This document shows, in pieces, positions 43,348 to 52,897 of a stretch of DNA of 64,000 bases. Position 1 is the stretch's first letter. The number at the start of each line of letters is the position of its first letter. The notes below the pieces were generated by a model, which saw only the letters and a program-made list of their open reading frames with translations, was not told the origin of the DNA and did not search any database. Source of the stretch: Thermoflexus sp. (GTDB lineage Bacteria > Chloroflexota > Anaerolineae > Aggregatilineales > Aggregatilineaceae); the NCBI GenBank assembly GCA_020724465.1, contig DYGX01000007.1, positions 124,001-188,000 of the forward strand, read 5' to 3'. Position numbers and translations under genes: made by a program.

Positions 43348-46300
43348 CTAGCCAACCGTGTAGTGGATCAGCAGGCCAATGTCGTCGATCCGGTCGGCAC
43401 GCAGGCGCGTCACGTTCGCCCCGTCGATGGTCACCGTCTGACGTAGCGCGGCGGGCAGCGCGGCGACCGCTTCCGGCGCGATGCGCAGCGTCCAGTCTTC
43501 GGACGTCGCCAGCGCACCGCCCAGATGCGTGTATTCCGCATGCGGCAGCCCGCCGAACGCCGTCCCGGCGGTCAGCAGGTCCTCGGAGCCCGGCGCCCCG
43601 CCGCTGCGCGTCAGCTCCACGGCGAGCGGCTGCCCATCGTCGTAGAGCGCCGCGTCGCGCAGCTTGAGCAACAGCACCGCCCGGTCGACATCGATCGGTT
43701 GCCCCTGGAACATATAGGGCAAGTGGTCGCGGGCGATCGTCAGCGTGGTCGCGTGATCGGCAGCCCCGGCGGGATGCAGCAGTTGGTGCAGCGCGGTGCG
43801 CTGGTCGCGCTTGAAGCTGATGAAGTGATACAGCCCCGTTTCGGCGGTGGCGTTGACGATCGCGTTGACGCGCTCGGCCAGCGCAGGCACGACCTGGTCG
43901 CGCACGGCGCGCCCGCCGTCGCGCGCGGTGTAGCGCAGGTGAAGCAGCACGTCCGAGATGGTGTTGTAGTCGAACGCGCGATACTGCGCGTTGAGTTCCA
44001 ACCGCCAGCGGCTGATCGCCCCCACACCTTCGAACGGCAGATAGCGCGGGTCGCTGTACGACAGCTCGAACAGCCCGGCGTCGTTGCGCCCGGTGCTGGT
44101 CGCGATGGCCTGGATGCCGCCCAGGTTGGTGATGAAGCGCGTGTCGTCCGGGCCGGTATAGGGCTGCTCCGGATCGACCGTGCTGACCCGGATGCGGTTG
44201 CTGAGCAGGGTTAGCGTGGCGCTGACGCCCGTGTATGGCCCGGCCACGCAAGGGATGGTTACCGCCAGCGACTTGATCCGGCGCAGGTAGTGGCCGGGAT
44301 AGTCCAGGTTGAAGAGCGCCTCGGGGATCTCGAACTCGCACGATCCGGTCTCGCGCAGTTGAACCAGCGCCGCCGGGTCGATCTGGACCAGCGAGATTGT
44401 GCGCGTCAGTTCCAGCTCGCGCTTGTGGGCGTCCAGGTAAGCTGCTTCCATGCGCCGCAGATCGTAGTAAAGCCGGTCGCCGGCCAGCAGCCCCTTCTTG
44501 AGGCTGTCCCAGTAGCCGAACTGGATGAAGCTGGCGCCGTACTCCGCCAGCTCGTGCTGGTACGCTTTTTCGGCGCGCTTCGCCAGGTCGTAGGCAAGCT
44601 GGTAGCACTGGAAGTAGATGGTCGAAAGCTGCGTCACCATCCAGTTATACAGCTCCTGGCTGGTAAACTTGGTGCGCATGAAGTCGTCCACCTCGGCGGA
44701 CTGCTCGATCTGCAGTTCCTGGTTGGCCAGCTCCTGCTCGGCGATGGCCAGCCGCACGCGCGCGCCCTCAAGCTGGCGCTCCAGCGCCTTGATTTCGATC
44801 TGCGCCTGGTCGCGGCTGAAGTTCCACTCCTCCTGGCGGCGGTCGTACCCGGCCAGCGTCGCGGCGCGCTGCGCGTCGCTGCGCTCGATCGACGCCAGCA
44901 TGCTCAGAAGCTGGCTGCCGATCTGGGCCGCGCGCGCCAGATTGGTGCCGCCAAACGCCGCCTTGACCACCGGCGACGAGAAGCCGCCCTCGGCGCCGAG
45001 GTCGAAATCCGGGATGAGCGCCAGAACCGACGCAGCCAGCGATGATCCCTGTGCGATCGCGTCGTAGACCAGCGCGGCTTCCATCTTGCTCAGGTGCAGG
45101 CGCTCGTTGGGGATCAGCGGGTTGCGCGTGGCGTAGAACCGCTGGCGCTCTTGGGCCGATTGCAGGTTGAAGACCAGCGCCTCGATCGCTTCTTCGGCCT
45201 CGTCGATCTGGCGCTTGCGGATCGTCTTGACCGCCTTCAGCAGTTCGTCGGCGTGGCCGTGGCGCAGCAGCGCGAGTTTCTCAGCGTCGCGCTTCTCGAG
45301 CGCCGCGAGCAGCGCCCCACCCAGGCCGCGCACCTCGCCGCACAGTTCGATCGCCTTCTGGAGCATCGTGGTAAAGCGGTAGTGCGGGCGCGGCGCGTTG
45401 AGATCGTTGAGCACGCTGCTCAGGTCGATCCCGGCGGCAGCAGCGCGCACCAGCAGCGCCGGGTCGATGGGCGGCGCGAACAGCGCGAGCTGGCGTTCCA
45501 CCCCCTCGATGTTCATGCAGTGCCGGATCTTGAACAGCCGGTCGGCGACCGTGTTCCAGTAGCCGAGCAGCTTTTCGTTGGGCGGGACGCAGAAGAACAG
45601 CGTCGAGGCGGCGATTTCGTGCACCGGCGCCTCTTCCGGCGTGGCGCCGTCGCCGCCCAGCGTCAGCGAGTCGCTGGCACTCAGGCCGCCTGTCGCGCTC
45701 AGCTCCGATTCGAGGCGCACCAGCACGTTATCCAGCGCGTCAAGGTGTGGCGCCAGGTCGTTGAAGGTGCGCACCGGGTTGCCGCCAATGGTCGGATCGC
45801 CTTTGGGCGCGGGCACGCGCTCCGGCTGCTTGCCCAGGATCTCCGCCGCCAGGATGTAAAGCTGCGTCGCCTCATTGACCGATTCGCGCGTGTCCTGCCG
45901 GAAGAGCATGTCGCCCCACGCGATCAGATTGTCGAGATACTTCATCACGATCGCCTTCTGGTAGGCGATCACGCGCTGCTCGGCGATCAGATGCGGCTGG
46001 AAGGGGTTGCGCCGCCAGTCCTTGACCTGATCTTCGAGCTGCTTGCGCAGCTTCTGGTCGGCGGGATCGGTCGAGCTAAGCAGGCGCAGAAGCTGCTCGA
46101 TGGTCTGGATGTCCGTGTTGAGGAAAAACGGCTTGATCTTCCAGAAGCGGTAGCGGTTCATCTGGATCGGGACGTCCGAGTTATCGGTCGGGTCGAAGAT
46201 GAAGTGATACCACTTCTGCGCTTCCTCAAAGCGCCGGTTCTGGCTGAGCCGGTTGGCGATCAGGAACGGGATGTGGAAAAACAGCTCCCAGTTGTAGATC

Positions 46301-49300
46301 GAGTAGGGCGTGCCGTATTCGAAGTCGAACTCCTCGACGGGCAGGTTATCGTCGTCGATGGCGCCGTCGAGCGTGTAGATGTCGTCGAACTCCTGGTTCC
46401 CCGGCTCGTGCAGAAGCTGGCGGCGCAGGTCGTGCGCCTCGCCGTGCTCGCGCGGGTTGAGGATGCCCTCGACGCCGTAGCGGTTGAGCTGCCTGATCAG
46501 AAACGGCACATAGGGGTGGTAGAAGGTATAGAACGTGTACTCGGTGCGGATGTAGATGTTGCTCCAGATCCACACCATCGGGGTCGAAGCCATCTGCCAC
46601 GAGGCGTTCGCCAGCATCAGGTCGGCGGCTTGCAGCGCCTGCTGCGCGGGCAGCGTCCCGGTCATCACCTGCATCTGCGGCTGAGCCAGGGTGCTCATGA
46701 ACGCCAGCGTCGGGGCCGTGCCAACCAGTGACTGCTCCAACACGCCGGCCGCACCCAGGCTGAAGCGGTTCTGCACCAAGCCCCCCAGGTCAAGCTGCTC
46801 GAACGGGACGCGCACATCGCCGCCCAGCACCGCGCCCGGCGCGCTGACTACGTTGAGCACCGGCGTCTGGCCGAGCAGCTTCGCCGCGCCGCCCAGCGAA
46901 TCCGCGAGCGCGCCGGGATCGATCAGCCCACCACCCAGCGCGGGGAGCGTGTCGCGCAGCCCGTCGACCGGGCCGACCGGCACATAGACCGGGCCGTCGT
47001 CCGGCAGCGGAATCGGAATGCGCCCGCCCAGTTTGCTGCCCCACACCAGGTCATCGAGCGGGATCGGCTTGTCCAGCTCGACATAGATCCCCGGATTGAG
47101 ATCGATGGTGTAGTCGCCCAGATAGGGCGGCAGCTTGCCAAAGATGTGGCGCGGCGCGATGAAGTAGGTCCGGTGTTTGTCCTCAAAGAACAGCGGCGCG
47201 GACGAGTTGTAGGTGGTGTACTGCAGCGGCGTTGTCACGCGGAACGGGTGGGGTACCGTCTTGAGCACCTTCTGCCACGACTGGTCGTAGCCGCGCAGCC
47301 GCAGAGCGGGCGCGCCGATCGAGGCGTAGTGGTAGGACCACGAGCCGCTGTTGTACACCGGACTTGAGATCGGCGTGAAGTCGTGATCGACCAGCTCGAT
47401 CTGGCCATCGTTGACGAACAGGAACGAGTCCCGCCCCTGCAGCGTGGCCGAGTCCAGATAGCTGACATCGCTGCTCTCATAGCTGCGCTCGACGGCGAGC
47501 TTCAAGTCCCCGGTGGGCAGGATGATCGGGCGCAGCCGCCACGCTTCGGGCCGGAGCGTCTCGCTGGTCGCCGAACGGGTGCGGCTGGTCTGCACCGCCA
47601 CATCCGACAGCCGCTTGGCGGTCCACTTGCGCTGCCGGAACTGGCTCCAGGCCAGCTTCAACTCCAGGTAGCGATTGGGCGCCCTGCCATCGTTGCCGCC
47701 CGGCACCTCTTCGTCGGCCATCGCCTGCGGCACCAGCCAGAACAGGTACAGGCGGCGGTTGTAGATCACCGGCGTGACGGTGGGCGCGTCGATGTCCAGC
47801 GGGATCGGCTGCCAGGGCGTCCAACGGCGCGCCTCGTGCCAGCGGCGGTAGTAGTACTGGTGCGGGATGCCCTTGGTGCGCCCGACGACGTGCAGCGTCT
47901 TGGTGTCGTTTTCGTTGAACGCGCCGACGATCTCCAGCCGCGCGACCTCGTCCAGCTTCTCCAGGTAATCCTGGTAGGCCAGCTCCGCCGTCTCGAAGGT
48001 GACGTCGTTTTGCAGCAGCTCGTCTTCCAGCTCGGCGAAGAACGGGGATTTTTCGGGTCGCAGGTCCGGCTCGATCCAGTTCTCCGGCGTGATGAACACC
48101 TTGACGTTGGCTTCCCACACCCGGTAGTTCTTCATCCACTCCCACTGCGCCGCGTCCTCGGTGGTGAAGGTGACGCCGTCTTCCAGGTTGAGGAACACGC
48201 GCTGGATGAACAACTGCACCGCGCCAGTGGCAAAGACCAGGCGCGAAGTCAGCATGCAGGGGGCCATCTCAACATCCATCAGGAAGTGGGCGTAGAGGTC
48301 GGCGGCGTCGCGGATGTCCGGATCGTTCAACTGCTCGATGGCGGCTTCGACCAGAGCAGCACGTTGCTGCTCGCGCAGGCTGTCGCGGATCGGCTCGGCC
48401 ACGCTCAGCCACTGCGCTTCGCTGTACTTGGCGCGCGCGGCCTGTTTGATCTCCTGCGCGATCGCACGCGTCAGCGCCGGGGCAGTCCAGCCCCAGGCCA
48501 TCGCCGCCGGCACGCCCAGCCGCCGCAGGACGCCAAACGCCTGGTGCAGGCGCATCAGGTGATCGAGCGCGCCCGCGCCGCTCCAATCCGCGTTGAAGTC
48601 GTCCAGGTCGAAGTGAGCGCCGTCGATCAGCGTGTCGAGGTCGGCGCGGTTCCAGCGCGCCCGCCCCGCCAGCGCCGTCAGGAACGCGTCGAAGGCGGCG
48701 GCGTTCCCGCCCGCGTCGGCCTGGCGCAGCAGGTCGTAGAGCGACGGCTGGCCTGCCGGAAGCTCCCGGCTGAGGATCGCCAGCCGGGCCATGCGCAGCC
48801 ACGCCGCGAACAGCGCCGCACCGCCATCCGGCGCCAGCGGCAGCGCGTTGAAGTCCAGCCAGCCATAGTGCGCCTGTGTGGCGACGATCCAGGCCAGTTC
48901 CTCGGACGGGATCGCCAGCCGGTTGACCAGCAGCGCCACCTTGTGCAGGCGTGTGATCATGGCGAAGGCATCCGGGAAGGCGGCGGGGGTAATCTTGCCG
49001 GTCGAATCCAGGAACGCGTCGTCGAGGAAGATCGCGCTGGCCGGCTGCGCGGCATTGACCACCGAGCGGATCAGCCCGCCGAGCAGCAGGTCGCTCGCCC
49101 CAAGCTCGATGTCGAGGAAGTCCGCCGCCATCTGCTGGATGAGCGCGTCGCTGTTGATCTGGCGCAGGTGCGCGGCCAGGGGCGCCAGCACCAGCGCAAA
49201 GCGCGCCGCCTGCTCCAACTCCGGCTGGAGATAGCCGGGGTTGGTATCGTCCAGTAGCCGGGCGACCACGTCCGCGCGGGCGGTGGCGTCGGGCATAAAC

Positions 49301-52300
49301 AGCGCGAGCTGTGCGTCAAGAAAGGCCGCCGGGTTGGCAGGCAGCTCGGACGCGGGCGCGACGCCGTACAGCAGCGCAAGCGTGGGCGGCAGATCGTCCG
49401 CCGCGACCAGCGCGCTGAGCATCTGCGCGGTGATCTCGCCGGTGGGGTCGGGCACGGCCTGGAAACTGGCGCGGATGCGCTGCAGCCCGGCGCGAAGCTG
49501 CGTCAGAAAGACGCTGATCTGCGCTTCGCCGGGCACCACGCGGCTGTTGGCCTCGAAACGGTGGCTCAGCACGTAGACCAGCTCCGGCAGGGCAAAGCCC
49601 GCCGCGTCGATCACGTCCAGCGTGTCGGCCACGCGCAGCGCGTCGTAGAGCGTCGCCGCGCTGAACGGGTTCAGCCCGGTCAGGTCGAGCAGATCCAGCA
49701 GATCGCGGACACTGATCTTCAGCGCGCGCTTGAAGGTGGCGACCCGGTGCATTTCGCTCAGGTTCGCCAGGCTCAGTGCGTCGTCGGCCAGGCGGCGCTG
49801 GCGGATCAGCGCCAGTTCTTCGGCGGTGATGATCTGCAGCGCGGCCAGGATCGCCGCCTCGTGATCGTCAATCGACGCCGCGCCCAGCGCGCCCGGCTCG
49901 AACGCGGCCAGCACATCTGCACCGCCCACCGTCCGGTTGAGGAATAGCGAAGCGTAGTAGGATGGATGCTCAGCGTCGTCGTCGCCCAGATACGAGCGCG
50001 TGTCGAGGTCGGCCACCCAGCTTGCGATCACAAGCAGATCGGTCCCCAGGCGCTCACGAAGCGCCTGCACGAACGACAGGTTCACCAGGGTGGGCGCGTC
50101 GATGGCGCCGCCCAGCGCGTGCAGCACAGCATCTAGCTCGTGGACGGTCCAGCCCAACGCGCGGCGCAGGCGCGTGAAACGCTCGATCCGGTTCAGGTGC
50201 GCCTCGGTCAGCGCGTCGATGCGGGCCTGCTCCAGATCGCAGGTGAACTCTGCGTCGTCCCCTTCGCCGACCACATAGTCGATCTCCAGCGTCCCGCCGG
50301 GGTTGACGAAGCGCGTGCCGAGCATCTGGCGCAGCTCCAAAAAGCTGATGCGCGCCGTGTCCAGCAGCGTCTGAACCGTCCGCAGGCTGGCCAGCGAGCG
50401 GTTGTCCCAATGCGACGCCTGAAAGGTCGCATCAAGCAGCAGATCGCGCTCCGCCGGGGTCAGGCCCAGGCGCTCGGTGGCGATTGGCAGCCAGGCCGCC
50501 GTGTCGCGCGCTTCGGGCAGCGCCGGGTTCAGGCGGTCCATGATGGTGTGGCGGGCCACGTCCAGCGGCTTGAGATAGGCGCGCGCTTCTTCGGCCCACA
50601 GGCTGAAGGGCAGCGCCCAGGGATACACCCGCGATTCCAGCAGGGTGTAGGCGTCCGGGTTGATATGCTCCGGATGCACGCGCAGATCAGCCGCGTCGCC
50701 TTCGGTCTGGTGGATAGCGGGCACGCCGGTCAAAAAGCCTTCCAGCACCTCGATCACCAGATCGACATAAGGCAGCGTCGTGTGCGTGTTGTGGCAGTTC
50801 AGCTCGACGTTGCCGATGTCGGCGCGGCGGGCGGACAGCGCCGCCAGCGCCCCGCGATCGCGCACGAACTTGAGCAGCGCAACCAGGTACGCTGCCGGGC
50901 TGAACACCGACCGGCAGTGCTCGCAGGCGCAGAAGTCCGTGCTGCCGAACAGGCTCTCCCAGGTCGGGAAGTCGATCGCCAGCGTCGGCCCCAGGATGTC
51001 GCCCACCGTCCCCAGGATGCCGGGCACGTTCACGCCGGGCAGCACCGCCATCGGCAGGGTGTTGAACTGCGCGCCGTACTTGGCAAACAGCGCCGTGGTC
51101 AGGGCGGTGGTTTGCGCGGCGTTGCTGTAGATCAGGTGGGCCTGCGTCTCGCCGAGCTGCTGGCCGAACTGCTGCATGAAGCGCCGCTCGCCCATCGTCT
51201 TGATCGCGTAGGCCGAGTCCACGCCCGCGGCGAGCAGCGGCTGCATCGCCTCATACCGTTCGAAGCGCGGCGCCAGCGCGAAGACGCGCTGCACGCTCTC
51301 CAACGCGGCGAGATCGTCCGTCCCGATCTGCAGGTCGTGCAGGCGGGCGTAGCGCCGCACGCTCATCTGGCGAAACTCGAAATCGGACGCCCGGCTCAGG
51401 AAAGCGCCGACCCGGTCTGCCCCGGCGAAGTCGTCCGCCTTCAGCCGCGCCGCGAGGGTGGCGGTCGGGAAGGTGTCCTCGATGACGCGCGCCAGCGTGC
51501 GGGCGTAGGCTTCGACCGGTTTCTCACCCTCGGCAACCGGCACGCCGGGCGGGATGACGGGCTTGCCATCCGGCCCGGTCGCCTGCTCGATCAGCGCCTG
51601 CCAGTCACGCGAGGTCATGCCCGCCAGGGCGCGCAGCGGCTCGTCCGCGTCGCCGTCGCGCAGGCGCCGGTGAAGCTGTTCCATGAGCGGCGCGTTGTTG
51701 AAGGTCAGCGCGCCAAGCTGAGCGGCCAGCCGCACCCCGCGCACCGCCTGGGCATCGAAAGCCGGGTTGGATTCGAGGCGCTGCCAGAATTCGCGCCCGC
51801 CCCCATCCGGCGCCTGTGCCAGCTGAACCAAGGCACGCTGCTGCGCGTCGTTCAGCCCGGCCAGCCGCGCAAACGCGCCGAGCGACGGCGTGCCATCGCT
51901 CAGCACCGGTTGCTTGACCAGCTCGTCGATGGCTTCGGTGCCAAGCTGCGTGACGAGCCGGGCGATCGCTTCTGGCTTGGCGGCCAGGCCGGGGTCGATG
52001 GCCCCGGCGCGCGACGCGGTTTCGAGTGCCTTCGCCAGCATCTGGCTGTCCTGCGCGGACAGTGCGATTTTGTTGACCGGCAGATTAGCGCGGAACAGGC
52101 CGTAGTAGGCCTCGGCGGGAACGCGCCCCGCCTGCGCAAAGCGCTTCGCCTGGACGTAGTGCGTGACCTGCAGTGGGGACAGCCCCGTCTTGCCGGCCAG
52201 CAGTGCCAGCGCGTCGCGGTCCAGCGCGGCCAGGTCGGCCTCGGCCAGCAGCGGATCAAGCTGGCGCCCGATCTGGGCGAACTCGCTCGGCGGCGGGTAG

Positions 52301-52854
52301 GCCGGGCTGCTGACGACCAGATCGACGGTGCGCTCGCCTACGGCCCCCAGAATCAGCGGCGAGCGCGTGATCACCTCGTCGCTGTTGGGCGCCAGCACCT
52401 GCACGACCAGATCGACACCGCCCGCGCTCACCTGCCGCACGCGGATCTCGTACAGCCCGGCCTGGTCGCTTGTCGCCTGGCCGAGCGCCCGGTCACCCGC
52501 GCCGGTTAACCCTTTCTCGACCGCCTGCAGGCGTGCCCCGGTGATAGGCGTGCCGTCGGCGTGCATCACCCGCCCGCGGATCACCAGCCCAGGCCGGGCG
52601 GGATCGGCCGGGCGGGGCTCAAACGGGTCGCGGCCCAGGATATCGCGCAGACGTTTGAGCGTGCGCTCGTCCAGCACGCCGGAAACCGGCAGATTGTGCT
52701 CGGCCTGGAAGGCGCGCAGGGCAAAGGCCGTTTCGCGGTCGAACACACCTTCCTCGTTGCCCGGCGCGTGGCCCGCAGCCCGCAGCGCATCCTGCAGCAA
52801 GCGCACGTCGGCGCCCTGCATCCCGATCTTAAGTTCGCGTCGAAGTGGTGACAT
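43348..52854 (-). CDS. Tc toxin A subunit (TcA) with N-terminal peptidoglycan-binding and transthyretin-like domains
   Basis: The 3168-residue protein is a pore-forming, receptor-binding TcA. Residues ~13-70 form a peptidoglycan-binding_1 domain (GADVRLLQDALRAAGHAPGN, LRAFQAEHNLPVSGVLDERT). Residues ~86-160 look like a carboxypeptidase-regulatory/transthyretin fold (LVIRGRVMHADGTPITGARL). The TcA motif FCACEHCRSVFSPAAYLVAL near residue 640 marks the VRP1 region. WQPIPLDIDAPTVTPVIYNR plus RLYLFWL near 1690 marks the neuraminidase-like region. Residues ~2590-2990, with long coiled helices and FQFGYWDS-type segments, form the pore/TcB-binding part. Known TcAs have about 2300-2500 residues, so this one is extended. 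GGAG stands 8 bases before the ATG. It follows the BC gene by 43 bp. Confidence 0.92.
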   Translation of the reverse strand: MSPLRRELKIGMQGADVRLLQDALRAAGHAPGNEEGVFDRETAFALRAFQAEHNLPVSGVLDERTLKRLRDILGRDPFEPRPADPARPGLVIRGRVMHADGTPITGARLQAVEKGLTGAGDRALGQATSDQAGLYEIRVRQVSAGGVDLVVQVLAPNSDEVITRSPLILGAVGERTVDLVVSSPAYPPPSEFAQIGRQLDPLLAEADLAALDRDALALLAGKTGLSPLQVTHYVQAKRFAQAGRVPAEAYYGLFRANLPVNKIALSAQDSQMLAKALETASRAGAIDPGLAAKPEAIARLVTQLGTEAIDELVKQPVLSDGTPSLGAFARLAGLNDAQQRALVQLAQAPDGGGREFWQRLESNPAFDAQAVRGVRLAAQLGALTFNNAPLMEQLHRRLRDGDADEPLRALAGMTSRDWQALIEQATGPDGKPVIPPGVPVAEGEKPVEAYARTLARVIEDTFPTATLAARLKADDFAGADRVGAFLSRASDFEFRQMSVRRYARLHDLQIGTDDLAALESVQRVFALAPRFERYEAMQPLLAAGVDSAYAIKTMGERRFMQQFGQQLGETQAHLIYSNAAQTTALTTALFAKYGAQFNTLPMAVLPGVNVPGILGTVGDILGPTLAIDFPTWESLFGSTDFCACEHCRSVFSPAAYLVALLKFVRDRGALAALSARRADIGNVELNCHNTHTTLPYVDLVIEVLEGFLTGVPAIHQTEGDAADLRVHPEHINPDAYTLLESRVYPWALPFSLWAEEARAYLKPLDVARHTIMDRLNPALPEARDTAAWLPIATERLGLTPAERDLLLDATFQASHWDNRSLASLRTVQTLLDTARISFLELRQMLGTRFVNPGGTLEIDYVVGEGDDAEFTCDLEQARIDALTEAHLNRIERFTRLRRALGWTVHELDAVLHALGGAIDAPTLVNLSFVQALRERLGTDLLVIASWVADLDTRSYLGDDDAEHPSYYASLFLNRTVGGADVLAAFEPGALGAASIDDHEAAILAALQIITAEELALIRQRRLADDALSLANLSEMHRVATFKRALKISVRDLLDLLDLTGLNPFSAATLYDALRVADTLDVIDAAGFALPELVYVLSHRFEANSRVVPGEAQISVFLTQLRAGLQRIRASFQAVPDPTGEITAQMLSALVAADDLPPTLALLYGVAPASELPANPAAFLDAQLALFMPDATARADVVARLLDDTNPGYLQPELEQAARFALVLAPLAAHLRQINSDALIQQMAADFLDIELGASDLLLGGLIRSVVNAAQPASAIFLDDAFLDSTGKITPAAFPDAFAMITRLHKVALLVNRLAIPSEELAWIVATQAHYGWLDFNALPLAPDGGAALFAAWLRMARLAILSRELPAGQPSLYDLLRQADAGGNAAAFDAFLTALAGRARWNRADLDTLIDGAHFDLDDFNADWSGAGALDHLMRLHQAFGVLRRLGVPAAMAWGWTAPALTRAIAQEIKQAARAKYSEAQWLSVAEPIRDSLREQQRAALVEAAIEQLNDPDIRDAADLYAHFLMDVEMAPCMLTSRLVFATGAVQLFIQRVFLNLEDGVTFTTEDAAQWEWMKNYRVWEANVKVFITPENWIEPDLRPEKSPFFAELEDELLQNDVTFETAELAYQDYLEKLDEVARLEIVGAFNENDTKTLHVVGRTKGIPHQYYYRRWHEARRWTPWQPIPLDIDAPTVTPVIYNRRLYLFWLVPQAMADEEVPGGNDGRAPNRYLELKLAWSQFRQRKWTAKRLSDVAVQTSRTRSATSETLRPEAWRLRPIILPTGDLKLAVERSYESSDVSYLDSATLQGRDSFLFVNDGQIELVDHDFTPISSPVYNSGSWSYHYASIGAPALRLRGYDQSWQKVLKTVPHPFRVTTPLQYTTYNSSAPLFFEDKHRTYFIAPRHIFGKLPPYLGDYTIDLNPGIYVELDKPIPLDDLVWGSKLGGRIPIPLPDDGPVYVPVGPVDGLRDTLPALGGGLIDPGALADSLGGAAKLLGQTPVLNVVSAPGAVLGGDVRVPFEQLDLGGLVQNRFSLGAAGVLEQSLVGTAPTLAFMSTLAQPQMQVMTGTLPAQQALQAADLMLANASWQMASTPMVWIWSNIYIRTEYTFYTFYHPYVPFLIRQLNRYGVEGILNPREHGEAHDLRRQLLHEPGNQEFDDIYTLDGAIDDDNLPVEEFDFEYGTPYSIYNWELFFHIPFLIANRLSQNRRFEEAQKWYHFIFDPTDNSDVPIQMNRYRFWKIKPFFLNTDIQTIEQLLRLLSSTDPADQKLRKQLEDQVKDWRRNPFQPHLIAEQRVIAYQKAIVMKYLDNLIAWGDMLFRQDTRESVNEATQLYILAAEILGKQPERVPAPKGDPTIGGNPVRTFNDLAPHLDALDNVLVRLESELSATGGLSASDSLTLGGDGATPEEAPVHEIAASTLFFCVPPNEKLLGYWNTVADRLFKIRHCMNIEGVERQLALFAPPIDPALLVRAAAAGIDLSSVLNDLNAPRPHYRFTTMLQKAIELCGEVRGLGGALLAALEKRDAEKLALLRHGHADELLKAVKTIRKRQIDEAEEAIEALVFNLQSAQERQRFYATRNPLIPNERLHLSKMEAALVYDAIAQGSSLAASVLALIPDFDLGAEGGFSSPVVKAAFGGTNLARAAQIGSQLLSMLASIERSDAQRAATLAGYDRRQEEWNFSRDQAQIEIKALERQLEGARVRLAIAEQELANQELQIEQSAEVDDFMRTKFTSQELYNWMVTQLSTIYFQCYQLAYDLAKRAEKAYQHELAEYGASFIQFGYWDSLKKGLLAGDRLYYDLRRMEAAYLDAHKRELELTRTISLVQIDPAALVQLRETGSCEFEIPEALFNLDYPGHYLRRIKSLAVTIPCVAGPYTGVSATLTLLSNRIRVSTVDPEQPYTGPDDTRFITNLGGIQAIATSTGRNDAGLFELSYSDPRYLPFEGVGAISRWRLELNAQYRAFDYNTISDVLLHLRYTARDGGRAVRDQVVPALAERVNAIVNATAETGLYHFISFKRDQRTALHQLLHPAGAADHATTLTIARDHLPYMFQGQPIDVDRAVLLLKLRDAALYDDGQPLAVELTRSGGAPGSEDLLTAGTAFGGLPHAEYTHLGGALATSEDWTLRIAPEAVAALPAALRQTVTIDGANVTRLRADRIDDIGLLIHYTVG

Positions 52855-52897
52855 GGTCTCTGCTCCTGAAGGCTGGCAGTCACACGGCGTGCGCGTG

